From SCUD01 sp036824505 (GTDB taxonomy: Bacteria > Pseudomonadota > Gammaproteobacteria > Steroidobacterales > Steroidobacteraceae), in assembly GCA_036824505.1 (NCBI GenBank), contig DAITAA010000009.1, positions 1 to 64,000 of the forward strand: a stretch of 64,000 bases of DNA, written 5' to 3'. Shown one piece after another: positions 36,691-44,646 of this stretch. Position 1 is the stretch's first letter, and the number at the start of each line of letters is the position of its first letter. Made by a program: the position numbers and the translations under genes. The notes beneath the pieces were generated by a model that made no database searches, had not been told where the DNA came from, and saw only the letters and a program-made list of their open reading frames with translations.

Positions 36691-37786
36691 ATGGAAACCG
36701 CTGGAACGCGCCGCGCGATCGAAGACCTTCACAAGCGACTGGGCGCGCTGAGGGGGTACCTTTGAGTACGACCGCAAGCGCGAACGACTCGAAGAGCTCG
36801 ACCGCGAACTCGGTGACGCAGCAATCTGGAACAAGCCGGAACGGGCGCAGGAATTTGGACGCGAGCGCGCCAGACTGGCTGCCACGATCGGCGAACTCGA
36901 CCAGATCGGGCGCGGCCTGACCGAAACCGCCGAGTTGCTCGAGCTCGTCGAGACCGAGCGCGACGAATCCGGCTTTACGGAAGTCGATCGCGATACGCGC
37001 GAACTCGAGCAGCGCGTGCGGCAACTCGAGTTGATGCGCATGTTTCCCGGCGAGATGGATCCACATGGCGCATTTCTGGACATCCAGGCGGGAGCGGGCG
37101 GCACCGAAGCGCAGGACTGGGCGCAGATGCTGTTGCGCATGTATCTGCGCTGGGCGGACTCACGCGGATTCCATGCCGAAGTCATCGAACAGAGCCCGGG
37201 CGAAGTCGCCGGCATCAAGAGTGCATCGATCCAGGTTGACGGACCCTTTGCCTATGGCTGGCTGCGGACCGAAACCGGCGTGCACCGGCTGGTGCGGAAA
37301 TCGCCATTCGACTCGGGCAACAGGCGCCACACATCCTTCGCGTCAGTATTCGTATCGCCGGTCATCGACGAGGAGATCAGCATCCAGATCAATCCGGCGG
37401 ACATCGAGATGGATACCTACCGTGCAAGCGGGGCAGGCGGCCAGCACGTCAACAAGACCGATTCCGCGGTACGCCTGCGGCATCTGCCGAGCGGTATCGT
37501 GGTGGCCTGCCAGATGGAGCGCAGCCAGCACAAGAACCGCTCGACCGCGATGAAGATGCTGAAAGCCAAGTTGTATGAACTGGAAGTCAACAAGCGCAAT
37601 GCCGCGGCCCGTGTGCTGGAGGACCAGAAAACCGACGTCGGCTGGGGTCACCAGATACGGTCCTATGTGCTCGATCAGTCACGGATCAAGGATCTGCGCA
37701 CCGGATACGAGACGGGAAACACGACGGCCGTGCTCGATGGCGACCTCGATCCGTTCATGGAAGCGAGTCTGAAGCAGGGGCTGTAG
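36691..37786 (+). CDS. prfB: peptide chain release factor 2 (programmed +1 frameshift)
   Basis: RF2 terminates translation at UGA and UAA. The gene reads 24 codons from the ATG at 36691, meets an in-frame TGA at 36763-36765 after CTT, and continues in the +1 frame from GAG at 36764. This gives 364 residues, close to the 365 of E. coli. The stop-recognition tripeptide SPF is at residues 204-206 and the GGQ motif at 249-251. Residue 245 is Ala, matching position 246 of the more active RF2 form. Low RF2 stalls at UGA and favours the shift, an autoregulatory loop. lysS follows by 16 bases. Confidence 0.96.
36751..36765 (+). promoter_or_regulatory. RF2 programmed frameshift site
   Basis: The sequence AGGGGG-TAC-CTT-TGA contains an internal Shine-Dalgarno AGGGGG at 36751-36756 three bases before the slippery CTT, followed by the TGA stop. 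This is the canonical spacing known for prfB. The base after TGA is G rather than the C of E. coli. Confidence 0.95.
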
Positions 37787-37802
37787 GAAACTCGGAGCGG
37801 CG

Positions 37803-39305
37803 ATGGAAGAAAAAACCGCAGCGGAGGAAAACGCACTGATCGCGGAGCGGCGCGCAAAACTGGCGCGGCTGCGCGAGCTGGGCGTGGCGTTTCCGAATGA
37901 CTTCCGGCGCGACGCGCTGGCCCAGGACCTGCATGCGACCTACGGTGACCGCAGCGATGAGCGCCTGGCTGCGAGCGCCGTGCGCGTGCATGTCGCAGGC
38001 CGCATGATGTTCAAGCGCGTCATGGGCAAGGCATCATTCGCGAAACTGCAGGACGTCAGCGGGCAGATCCAGCTCTATCTCCAGGCCGAGGCGCTTGGTG
38101 CATGGTACGAGGAGTTCAAGAGCTGGGATGTCGGTGACATCATCGGTGCCCGGGGCGTGCTGATGCGGACCCGCGCGGGCGAGCTCTCGGTACGCGTCGA
38201 ATCGGTCCGCCTGCTGGTGAAATCGCTGCGTCCCCTGCCGGACAAGTGGCACGGCCTCGCGGACACGGAGACGCGCTACCGGCAGCGCTATGTCGACCTG
38301 ATCGTCAACGAAACTGCGCGCGCGACATTCAGGACGCGCACCTACATCGTGCGATTTCTGCGCGATTTCCTGAACGCGCTCGATTTCCTGGAAGTCGAGA
38401 CCCCGATGATGCAGCCAATCCCGGGTGGCGCGGTCGCGCGGCCATTCGTGACGCATCACAATGCCCTCGGCCAGGACATGTACCTGCGTATCGCGCCGGA
38501 GCTGTACCTGAAGCGGCTGGTGGTCGGCGGCTTCGAGCGCGTGTACGAAATCAACCGCAACTTCCGCAATGAAGGCCTTTCGACCCAGCACAATCCCGAA
38601 TTCACGATGCTGGAGCTGTATCAGGCCTATGCGGACTGCGAGGATTTCATGGGCCTCGTCGAGCGGATGATGCAGGGCCTGGCCGACGCGGTGGCGGGCT
38701 CGCGAGAAGTTCTTTATCAGGGCCGGCGGCTGAATTTCGGCGCGCCATTCGCCAGGATTTCGGTCGAGGAGGCGATCCTGGCGGCGAACCCCGGGCTCGA
38801 GCGCGCCAGACTTCGTGACCTCTCCTATCTCCGCGAGGCCTGTGCGCGGCACGACATTGCAGCCGGCAAGGAAGATGGAGCGGGCAAATTGCAGATCGAG
38901 CTGTTCGAGCGCAGCTGCGAACGGCTGCTCGAGCAGCCGACATTCGTGCACTCGTATCCGGCCGAGGTTTCACCGCTCTCGCGCAAGCGCGATGCCGATC
39001 CGTTCGTTACCGACCGCTTCGAGTTCTTCGTGGATGGGCGTGAACTCGCCAATGGTTTTTCCGAATTGAATGATCCGGAAGACCAGGCCGAGCGTTTCCG
39101 CGCCCAAGTCGCCCGCAAGAATGCCGGCGACGAAGAGGCGATGTTCTACGATGCCGACTATATCCGCGCGCTCGAATACGGAATGCCGCCGGCCGCAGGA
39201 CTCGGGGTCGGCATCGACCGGCTGGTCATGCTGTTGACGGATTCGCCGAGTATCCGCGACGTGTTGTTGTTCCCGCAGCTTCGGCAGCAGGCTGAGACCG
39301 ACTAG
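37803..39305 (+). CDS. lysS: lysyl-tRNA synthetase, class II
   Basis: LysS charges tRNA-Lys. The 500-residue product has an N-terminal OB anticodon-binding domain (VHVAGRMMFKRVMGKASFAKLQD) and a class II catalytic core: motif 1 near FLEVETPMMQPIPGGA, motif 2 in RVYEINRNFRNEGLSTQHNPEFTM (part shown: FRNEGLSTQHNPEF) and motif 3 in GLGVGIDRLVMLLTD. The ATG has GGAG six bases upstream. It converges on ygfZ across 46 bases without an obvious terminator. Confidence 0.96.
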   Translation: MEEKTAAEENALIAERRAKLARLRELGVAFPNDFRRDALAQDLHATYGDRSDERLAASAVRVHVAGRMMFKRVMGKASFAKLQDVSGQIQLYLQAEALGAWYEEFKSWDVGDIIGARGVLMRTRAGELSVRVESVRLLVKSLRPLPDKWHGLADTETRYRQRYVDLIVNETARATFRTRTYIVRFLRDFLNALDFLEVETPMMQPIPGGAVARPFVTHHNALGQDMYLRIAPELYLKRLVVGGFERVYEINRNFRNEGLSTQHNPEFTMLELYQAYADCEDFMGLVERMMQGLADAVAGSREVLYQGRRLNFGAPFARISVEEAILAANPGLERARLRDLSYLREACARHDIAAGKEDGAGKLQIELFERSCERLLEQPTFVHSYPAEVSPLSRKRDADPFVTDRFEFFVDGRELANGFSELNDPEDQAERFRAQVARKNAGDEEAMFYDADYIRALEYGMPPAAGLGVGIDRLVMLLTDSPSIRDVLLFPQLRQQAETD

Positions 39306-39351
39306 CCGTGGCGTCGCAGAGCAGCGAACACGTCCGCCGATGGCGCCGGTT

Positions 39352-40254
39352 TCATCGGTCTGATGCATCCACGGGCGCCGGGACCGGGTAGGGCAGGTCG
39401 GCTGGCACCAGCTCCGAGCCATCGGGCCTCGCTCCGAGCAGGTCGCTGCAATGGCGCAGCTCAGTCACCGCCAGCAATTCAATGCCGCGTGGCCCATCGC
39501 AGGCTGAGACCACCTGGGCCGCCTGTGATGCGCCGCTGTAGAGCACCTGTCCAGGGTGAAAGGACGCGTCTGCGGGCCCGGTGAAACGCAGCATCCGGCG
39601 CTTGACGCGGCCCAGATTCTGGGTACGCGCAACGACTTCCTGGCCGACATAACAACCCTTCGTGAAGCTGATGGCCGACAGCAGATCGAGATTGAGCATC
39701 TGCGGGATCCAGTTGCCGGTAGTCTCCGGGTGGATGGTCGGCTCGCCATCCTCGATGCAAGCGCGCTCCCAGGCGCTGGCTGATGCCCGATCCGGATCGT
39801 CCAGCACGGGCTCCAAGGATTCCGGCGAACCCACCAGCAGGAGTCTGCGCGGGCCGGCGACCATCAATGTCGCTCCTCTGGCCCCGGCCGCCGCCTGTGA
39901 CAATGATCCGTCCGGTTGTTCGCTCAGCATTCCGGCGACGGCCAGGGCGCGGCTGCTGTCGTCAACCGAAACTTCGGCGCGCAAGATGTGTTTCTTCAGG
40001 CGGGCGATCATCGGCTGCACCAGCGAATGCCGAACGACCATCAGCACGGCGTCGCCATAGGCTGCGAGCCGCATGATCTCGAGCACCCTGCCTTCGCGAT
40101 TACAGGCGGCGGCCAGCAGCCCGGGGTGTCGCTCGAGCCCTAGCAGGTCATTTGTCAGCTGTCCTTGCAGGAATGATTGCGCGGCGCGCCCCGAGACGGC
40201 AACCACCGAGAACGCCGGCAGCAATGTGCAAGTGGTTTTCGGCATCGCTGACAT
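39352..40254 (-). CDS. ygfZ: folate-binding protein YgfZ
   Basis: YgfZ is a tetrahydrofolate-binding protein that assists Fe-S cluster assembly and repair, also of Fe-S enzymes such as succinate dehydrogenase. The 300-residue product has the family signature KGCYVGQE in FTKGCYVGQEVVARTQNLG and an N-terminal FLQGQLTNDL. The ATG at 40254 (or 40245) fits the family start; an upstream open frame lacks support. It diverges from the sdh operon whose product has three Fe-S clusters. Confidence 0.9.
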   Translation of the reverse strand: MSAMPKTTCTLLPAFSVVAVSGRAAQSFLQGQLTNDLLGLERHPGLLAAACNREGRVLEIMRLAAYGDAVLMVVRHSLVQPMIARLKKHILRAEVSVDDSSRALAVAGMLSEQPDGSLSQAAAGARGATLMVAGPRRLLLVGSPESLEPVLDDPDRASASAWERACIEDGEPTIHPETTGNWIPQMLNLDLLSAISFTKGCYVGQEVVARTQNLGRVKRRMLRFTGPADASFHPGQVLYSGASQAAQVVSACDGPRGIELLAVTELRHCSDLLGARPDGSELVPADLPYPVPAPVDASDR

Positions 40255-40326
40255 CGTAACGCAGTACAACTCGCCAAAGATGCGGCAAATGGCCTTGGGC
40301 AGCGCATTCACGATCTGGCAGAATGG

Positions 40327-40497
40327 ATGCCGATGCAAGCCCCTGTGCCCATGCCGCCGGCAGCCACCCCGATCAGCAATCCAGAAGCCCCGCCCGAGGC
40401 CACCGGCGTTGCGCCGCGCGAAATTGGAGGACCGCCGGGTCCCGAGCCGACCCGCTACGGCGACTGGGAAAGAGCTGGCCGCTGCATCGACTTCTGA
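40327..40497 (+). CDS. succinate dehydrogenase assembly factor 4-like (DUF1674)
   Basis: A 56-codon frame encodes a small protein with a Pro/Ala-rich N-terminal half and the C-terminal family signature REIGGPPGPEPTRYGDWERA followed by GRCIDF, typical of DUF1674/SDHAF4. Eukaryotic SDHAF4 binds flavinylated SdhA and protects it before joining SdhB; the same role is inferred here. It lies 12 bases upstream of sdhC and its stop overlaps the sdhC ribosome site (GAGGA, 40496-40500). Starts at 40327 or 40333 are both possible; neither has a clear Shine-Dalgarno. Confidence 0.85.
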   Translation: MPMQAPVPMPPAATPISNPEAPPEATGVAPREIGGPPGPEPTRYGDWERAGRCIDF

Positions 40498-40508
40498 GGA
40501 CGTATGAC

Positions 40509-40907
40509 TTGTTGAGCCACAACCGGCCGTTGTCCCCGCATCTGCAGGTGTACCGTCTCGCGCTGACGACGGTTCTGTCTGGCCTGCATCGCATCACGGG
40601 TCTCGCGCTTTCCGCCGGCAGCCTGCTGCTGGTCGCATGGCTCGTGGCGGCTGCACGCGGCCCGGAAGCCTATGCAACGACGCTCCGGTACTACTCGAGC
40701 ATACCGGTGCAACTCGTGCTGGCTGGAGCGCTCATCGCCTTTTGGTATCACCTGTTCAACGGGCTGCGGCACATGGCCTGGGACGCTGGTTTCGGTTTCG
40801 ACAGGGCTGCGGCCCGCAGGAGCGGTATGGCGGTTGCGGTGCTCGCAGCCGTGGCATCGATATTCACGCTGGCGCTGGCCTGGCGCTTCTTTGCGGCTGC
40901 GCCATGA
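40509..40907 (+). CDS. sdhC: succinate dehydrogenase cytochrome b556 subunit
   Basis: SdhC is a membrane anchor that binds haem b and ubiquinone. The 132-residue product has RPLSPHLQVYRL, LHRITGLAL in the first transmembrane helix and the haem-ligand stretch HLFNGLRHMAWD before the third. The start is a TTG at 40509 with GAGGA 8 bases upstream (a second TTG follows at 40512); no in-frame ATG is near. An out-of-frame ATG at 40504 makes a three-codon frame ending at 40515 over the start. sdhD overlaps the stop. Confidence 0.92.
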   Translation: MLSHNRPLSPHLQVYRLALTTVLSGLHRITGLALSAGSLLLVAWLVAAARGPEAYATTLRYYSSIPVQLVLAGALIAFWYHLFNGLRHMAWDAGFGFDRAAARRSGMAVAVLAAVASIFTLALAWRFFAAAP

Positions 40908-41284
40908 ACAGCCGCAATGCAACGGGCGCCGCGATCGACCCGCCGCACCCGGATGCGACGGGCCACTGGCGTAACCAGCGTCTGACGGCAATCGCCCTGG
41001 TGCCGCTCGGTCTGTGGTTCCTGATGGCGCTGCTGTCCCTGCCGGATCTTGGCTACGCGACCGTCAGTTCGTGGATCGCACGGCCAAGCCAGGCGGTGCT
41101 GCTGCTGCTTTTCGCCTGGTGCGCGCTGCTGCATTCCGCGCAGGGCGTGCAGGTGGTGGTCGAGGATTACGTTGGTGGCCGCCTGCACATTCCAACGGCG
41201 CGAATCTTGAAGGTCGCGCACCTGGCCGCTGCACTTGCGGTCGCCTATGCCATCTGGATACTCGCCAGCGGTCGCGCCGGATGA
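40904..41284 (+). CDS. sdhD: succinate dehydrogenase membrane anchor subunit
   Basis: SdhD completes the haem and quinone site of complex II. The 126-residue product has three hydrophobic helices (LVPLGLWFLMALLSLP; AVLLLLFAWCALLH; VAHLAAALAVAYAIWIL) and the conserved HSAQGVQVVVEDYV with the haem-binding His. The ATG overlaps the sdhC stop and the end overlaps the sdhA ATG, both as ATGA. Confidence 0.92.
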   Translation: MNSRNATGAAIDPPHPDATGHWRNQRLTAIALVPLGLWFLMALLSLPDLGYATVSSWIARPSQAVLLLLFAWCALLHSAQGVQVVVEDYVGGRLHIPTARILKVAHLAAALAVAYAIWILASGRAG

Positions 41285-43065
41285 GTGCCTACGAACTGAT
41301 CGACCATGCTGTTGATGTCGTCGTCGTAGGCGCGGGCGGCGCGGGCTTGCGCGCGACCGTGGGTCTCGCGCAGGCAGGGCTCGCAACGGCCTGCGTGACC
41401 AAGGTATTCCCGACGCGCAGTCACACGGTGGCAGCACAAGGCGGCATCAGCGCCGCGCTTGGCAATATGGGGGAAGACGACTGGCGATTCCATTTCTTCG
41501 ACACGATCAAGGGCTCGGACTGGCTCGGGGACCAGGACGCGATCGAGTTCATGTGCAAGGAAGCGCCGGCCGCCGTTCTCGAGCTCGAGCACTTCGGCCT
41601 GCCATTCTCGCGGACCGAGGATGGGCGTATTTACCAGCGGCCGTTCGGCGGCATGACCACGAATTACGGCAAAGGCATCGCGCAGCGCACCTGCGCGGCT
41701 GCGGATCGCACCGGTCACGCGATGCTGCACACGCTTTATCAGCAGAGTCTCCGCCACGATGCAAAATTCTTCATCGAATATTTTGCGATTGACCTCATCA
41801 TGGAGGATGGCGAATGCCGGGGCGTGCTGGCGCTCGACATGGCGACCGGGGTCCTGCACCGTTTCCTTGCGCAGACCACGATCCTCGCCACCGGCGGGTA
41901 CGGACGCGCTTACTTTTCCTGCACATCGGCGCACACCTGCACCGGGGACGGGGGCGGCATGGTATTGCGTGCCGGTCTGCCGTTGCAGGATATGGAGTTC
42001 GTGCAGTTTCACCCGACCGGCATTTACGGGGCGGGTTGCCTGATCACCGAGGGGGTGCGCGGCGAGGGTGGCATCCTGCGGAATTCCGAGGGCGAACGAT
42101 TCATGGAGCGTTACGCGCCAAACGCCAAGGATCTGGCCTCGCGTGATGTGGTCAGTCGCGCCATGACCATCGAGATACGCGAGGGCCGCGGTGTCGGTCC
42201 CGAGCACGATCATCTTTTCCTGCACCTTGAGCATCTCGGCGCCGACGTCATCCACAAGCGGCTTCCCGGCATTGCCGAGACCGCAATGATCTTCGCGGGC
42301 GTGGATGTGACGCGGACACCGATCCCGGTGCAGCCCACCGTTCACTACAACATGGGCGGCGTGCCATGCAATATTCATGGCGAAGTGCTGACTTCCAGGA
42401 ATGGCGACGCGGAAACCGTCGTGCCGGGGCTGATGGCGATCGGGGAAGCCGCCTGCGTCTCGGTGCACGGCGCAAACCGCCTGGGCTCCAACTCACTGCT
42501 GGATCTGGTCGTGTTCGGACGCGCGGCAGCTGCGCGCTGTGCCGCACTGCTGCGGCCGGGAGCCATTCGTGGCAAACCCGGGGCACAGGCCACGGATCCG
42601 GCCATTGCGCGTTTCGATCAGCTCCGCAATGCCAGCGGCAGCCGTTCCACGGCGTCATTGCGGGAGGAGATGCAGCGTGGGATGCAGCGCGACGCGGCCG
42701 TCTTCCGGACTGGCGCCACCCTCGCGGAGGGTTGCGACCGTATCGGCGAAACATTCCGGGCATTCGCCGACCTGCGCGTTTCGGACCATTCGATGGTGTT
42801 CAACACCGATCTGATCGAAGCGCTGGAGCTCGACAACCTGTTGCGGCAGGCGCTGGCGACGATCCATTCCGCCGCCAACCGTACCGAGAGCCGCGGTGCG
42901 CACTCGCGCGAGGATCATCCTGCGCGCGATGATGTCAACTGGCTGAAGCACACGCTGGCATGGGTTGCCGACGACGGTGCGGTGCGATTCGCCTATCGCC
43001 CGGTGCACCTGAACACGCTGACACGCGACGTTGACGCGATACCGCCGCGCGCGAGAACCTACTAG
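41281..43065 (+). CDS. sdhA: succinate dehydrogenase flavoprotein subunit
   Basis: SdhA oxidises succinate to fumarate with covalently bound FAD. The 594-residue product has the dinucleotide fold VVVVGAGGAGLRA, the FAD-linked His48 in TRSHTVAAQGG, FHPTGIYGAGCLITEGVRGE with active-site residues, and HGANRLGSNSLLDLVVFGRAA. Flavinylation helper SdhE and the SDHAF4-like protein are in the same operon. The ATG overlaps the sdhD stop. Confidence 0.96.
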   Translation: MSAYELIDHAVDVVVVGAGGAGLRATVGLAQAGLATACVTKVFPTRSHTVAAQGGISAALGNMGEDDWRFHFFDTIKGSDWLGDQDAIEFMCKEAPAAVLELEHFGLPFSRTEDGRIYQRPFGGMTTNYGKGIAQRTCAAADRTGHAMLHTLYQQSLRHDAKFFIEYFAIDLIMEDGECRGVLALDMATGVLHRFLAQTTILATGGYGRAYFSCTSAHTCTGDGGGMVLRAGLPLQDMEFVQFHPTGIYGAGCLITEGVRGEGGILRNSEGERFMERYAPNAKDLASRDVVSRAMTIEIREGRGVGPEHDHLFLHLEHLGADVIHKRLPGIAETAMIFAGVDVTRTPIPVQPTVHYNMGGVPCNIHGEVLTSRNGDAETVVPGLMAIGEAACVSVHGANRLGSNSLLDLVVFGRAAAARCAALLRPGAIRGKPGAQATDPAIARFDQLRNASGSRSTASLREEMQRGMQRDAAVFRTGATLAEGCDRIGETFRAFADLRVSDHSMVFNTDLIEALELDNLLRQALATIHSAANRTESRGAHSREDHPARDDVNWLKHTLAWVADDGAVRFAYRPVHLNTLTRDVDAIPPRARTY

Positions 43066-43085
43066 GACGCACTGGAGCACGCCGG

Positions 43086-43874
43086 ATGGTTCAGTTCCGA
43101 CTTCCCCCGACTTCCCGTTATGCCGACCGGCCCGGCCGCCATTTTCCGGCGCCGCCGTCAGCGAAGCGTATCCGCCGGTTCAGCGTCTATCGCTTCGATC
43201 CTGACTCTGGCCAGCCGCCTCGCGTCGACACATTCGATGTCGATCTCGACCGTTGCGGGCCCATGGTTCTCGACGCACTCATCAAGATCAAGAACGAGAT
43301 GGATTCGACGCTCACATTCCGGCGCTCCTGCCGCGAGGGAATCTGCGGTTCCTGTGCCATGAATGTCGACGGCCTCAACAGGCTCGCCTGCACCAGCCCG
43401 ATCGAGTCGAAAGGCCGCGAGTCCCGGGTCTTTCCGCTGCCCCACATGTCGGTCATCAAGGATCTGGTGCCGGACATGACGCACTTCTATGAGCAATACG
43501 CATCGGTGCGGCCCTGGTTGCAGACCCGGGAGCCGGCACCGGCCGGTCGCGAGCGGACCCAGTCTGCGGCCGATCAGGAACTGGTCGACCGGCCATCCGC
43601 CTGCATCCTGTGCGCCTGCTGCTCGACCAGTTGCCCGAGCTACTGGTGGAACAGCGAGCGTTACCTCGGCCCCGCGGCGCTGCTCGCCGCCTATCGCTGG
43701 ATCGTGGATACGCGCGATCAGGCGGAACGCGAGCGCCTCGACCAGCTCGAAGATTCCTTCCGGCTCTATCGTTGTCACACAATCATGAATTGCGTCGAAG
43801 CCTGCCCGAAGGATCTCAATCCTGCGCGGGCGATTGCCGATATCAAGCGGCGGCTCCTCAGCCGGCGCGACTGA
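43086..43874 (+). CDS. sdhB: succinate dehydrogenase iron-sulfur subunit
   Basis: SdhB carries electrons from FAD to quinone through three clusters. The 262-residue product has 2Fe-2S ligands Cys82, Cys87, Cys90 and Cys102 (CREGICGSC), 4Fe-4S ligands Cys173, Cys176 and Cys179 (CILCACC), and 3Fe-4S ligands at Cys183, Cys230 and Cys236, with Cys240 close by (CVEACP). A Pro- and Arg-rich N-terminal extension of about 25 residues precedes the ferredoxin domain. GGAG lies before the ATG. Confidence 0.95.
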   Translation: MVQFRLPPTSRYADRPGRHFPAPPSAKRIRRFSVYRFDPDSGQPPRVDTFDVDLDRCGPMVLDALIKIKNEMDSTLTFRRSCREGICGSCAMNVDGLNRLACTSPIESKGRESRVFPLPHMSVIKDLVPDMTHFYEQYASVRPWLQTREPAPAGRERTQSAADQELVDRPSACILCACCSTSCPSYWWNSERYLGPAALLAAYRWIVDTRDQAERERLDQLEDSFRLYRCHTIMNCVEACPKDLNPARAIADIKRRLLSRRD

Positions 43875-43881
43875 GGCCGGC

Positions 43882-44139
43882 GTGCCCGACGCGATGCAGG
43901 GTCTGCTCCGCTGGCGCTGCCGCCGTGGCATGCGCGAACTCGACCTGCTGCTCGGCGGCTGGCTTGAGCGCAGCTGGGCAGCGGCCGACGCCGGCATGCG
44001 GGCCGCGTTTCTCAGGCTGCTTGAAGCGCCAGATCCGCAGCTCGCCGACTGGTTGCTGCATGGTCAGCGCCCCGATGATCAACCAATGGCCACGCTTCTC
44101 GATGACATCGTTTCCCGTCGAAATCGCGCCGCGTCCTGA
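43882..44139 (+). CDS. sdhE: FAD assembly factor SdhE (YgfY/SDHAF2 family)
   Basis: SdhE promotes covalent flavinylation of SdhA. The 85-residue all-helical product has the RGxxE motif at residues 15-19 within RWRCRRGMRELDLLL, then LLEAPDPQLADWLL. The GTG at 43882 has GAGG five bases upstream; the ATG at 43894 is the alternative. It begins 7 bases after sdhB. The last 38 bases overlap the next gene in another frame. Confidence 0.9.
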   Translation: MPDAMQGLLRWRCRRGMRELDLLLGGWLERSWAAADAGMRAAFLRLLEAPDPQLADWLLHGQRPDDQPMATLLDDIVSRRNRAAS

Positions 44140-44518
44140 GCCGCGTCTCGCGGCAGCGGCCCTGCTGCTGCATCTGGTGGCTGCCGCGTTGCCCTGGGCC
44201 ACGCGTTGCATGCCCTGGCTTGCGGCCTGCCTGTCGGTGCTCGCCTTGGCGAGCTTCGCGGCGACGCTTGCGCGCCTGCCGGGCCGCCGCTGCCGCGTCC
44301 AGGCTCTCGTGTTCAGGCATGGCGCCTGGCAGGCGAGGCTTGCCCGCGACGCCTGCGACCGGCCTGTCCAGGTCGCTCGTGGTACACGCGTCTATGCCGG
44401 GCTGATTGCGCTGGACCTGGCGACCCATCGCGGACGCCTGGGCTGGCTCCTGACGCGTGAAACCATGGACAGGAACCAGTTCCGGCGTTTGAAGGCCCGT
44501 CTTCGCCTTAGTTGCTAG
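44102..44518 (+). CDS. ygfX: YgfX (CptA)-like membrane protein
   Basis: YgfX is a small membrane protein always found next to sdhE; it was proposed as a toxin acting on the cytoskeleton with YgfY as antitoxin, though SdhE is now known as a flavinylation factor. The 138-residue product has two adjacent hydrophobic helices (AAAALLLHLVAAALPW and LAACLSVLALASFAA), a beta-rich cytoplasmic part and a C-terminal TMDRNQFRRLKARLRL. The ATG at 44102 overlaps sdhE by 38 bases. Sequence similarity is weak, so identity rests partly on position. Confidence 0.75.
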   Translation: MTSFPVEIAPRPEPRLAAAALLLHLVAAALPWATRCMPWLAACLSVLALASFAATLARLPGRRCRVQALVFRHGAWQARLARDACDRPVQVARGTRVYAGLIALDLATHRGRLGWLLTRETMDRNQFRRLKARLRLSC

Positions 44519-44521
44519 AAT
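44513..44521 (+). promoter_or_regulatory. extended -10 upstream of rpoE
   Basis: TGC-TAGAAT is an extended -10 overlapping the ygfX stop TAG. It would give a leader of roughly 120 bases before rpoE, containing a strong but orphan Shine-Dalgarno AAGGAGG at 44540-44546. Confidence 0.4.
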
Positions 44522-44577
44522 CCTCAGGCTGGATCACACAAGGAGGCGGAAGGCGCGATCCTGGCCCTGGGCGTGTC

Positions 44578-44604
44578 GAACTAATGGCGGGCCTGCCGGT
44601 CATA
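44578..44604 (+). promoter_or_regulatory. candidate sigma-E autoregulatory promoter of rpoE
   Basis: GAACTA (44578-44583), 5 of 6 to the RpoE/AlgU -35, is followed after exactly 16 bases by TCATA (44600-44604), which resembles the -10. Transcription would start near 44610, 35-40 bases before the rpoE ATG at 44647. rpoE operons of this class are commonly autoregulated by such a promoter. Confidence 0.4.
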
Positions 44605-44646
44605 TCCGGCGTGACGGCGGTAGGGATAGCGCTGATCGTCGAGCCA

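Noticed and set aside
36935..37786. prfB as a short frame starting at the ATG 36935
   Set aside because: It would remove the N-terminal domain; the canonical frameshift site joins the upstream 24 codons to this frame.
44471..44505. GGAACC in the ygfX end as another sigma-E -35
   Set aside because: No matching -10 at 15-18 bases.
44584..44646. Upstream in-frame ATG that would extend RpoE by 21 residues
   Set aside because: The added residues are hydrophobic and unlike RpoE N-termini, there is no ribosome site, and the ATG falls in the candidate sigma-E promoter.
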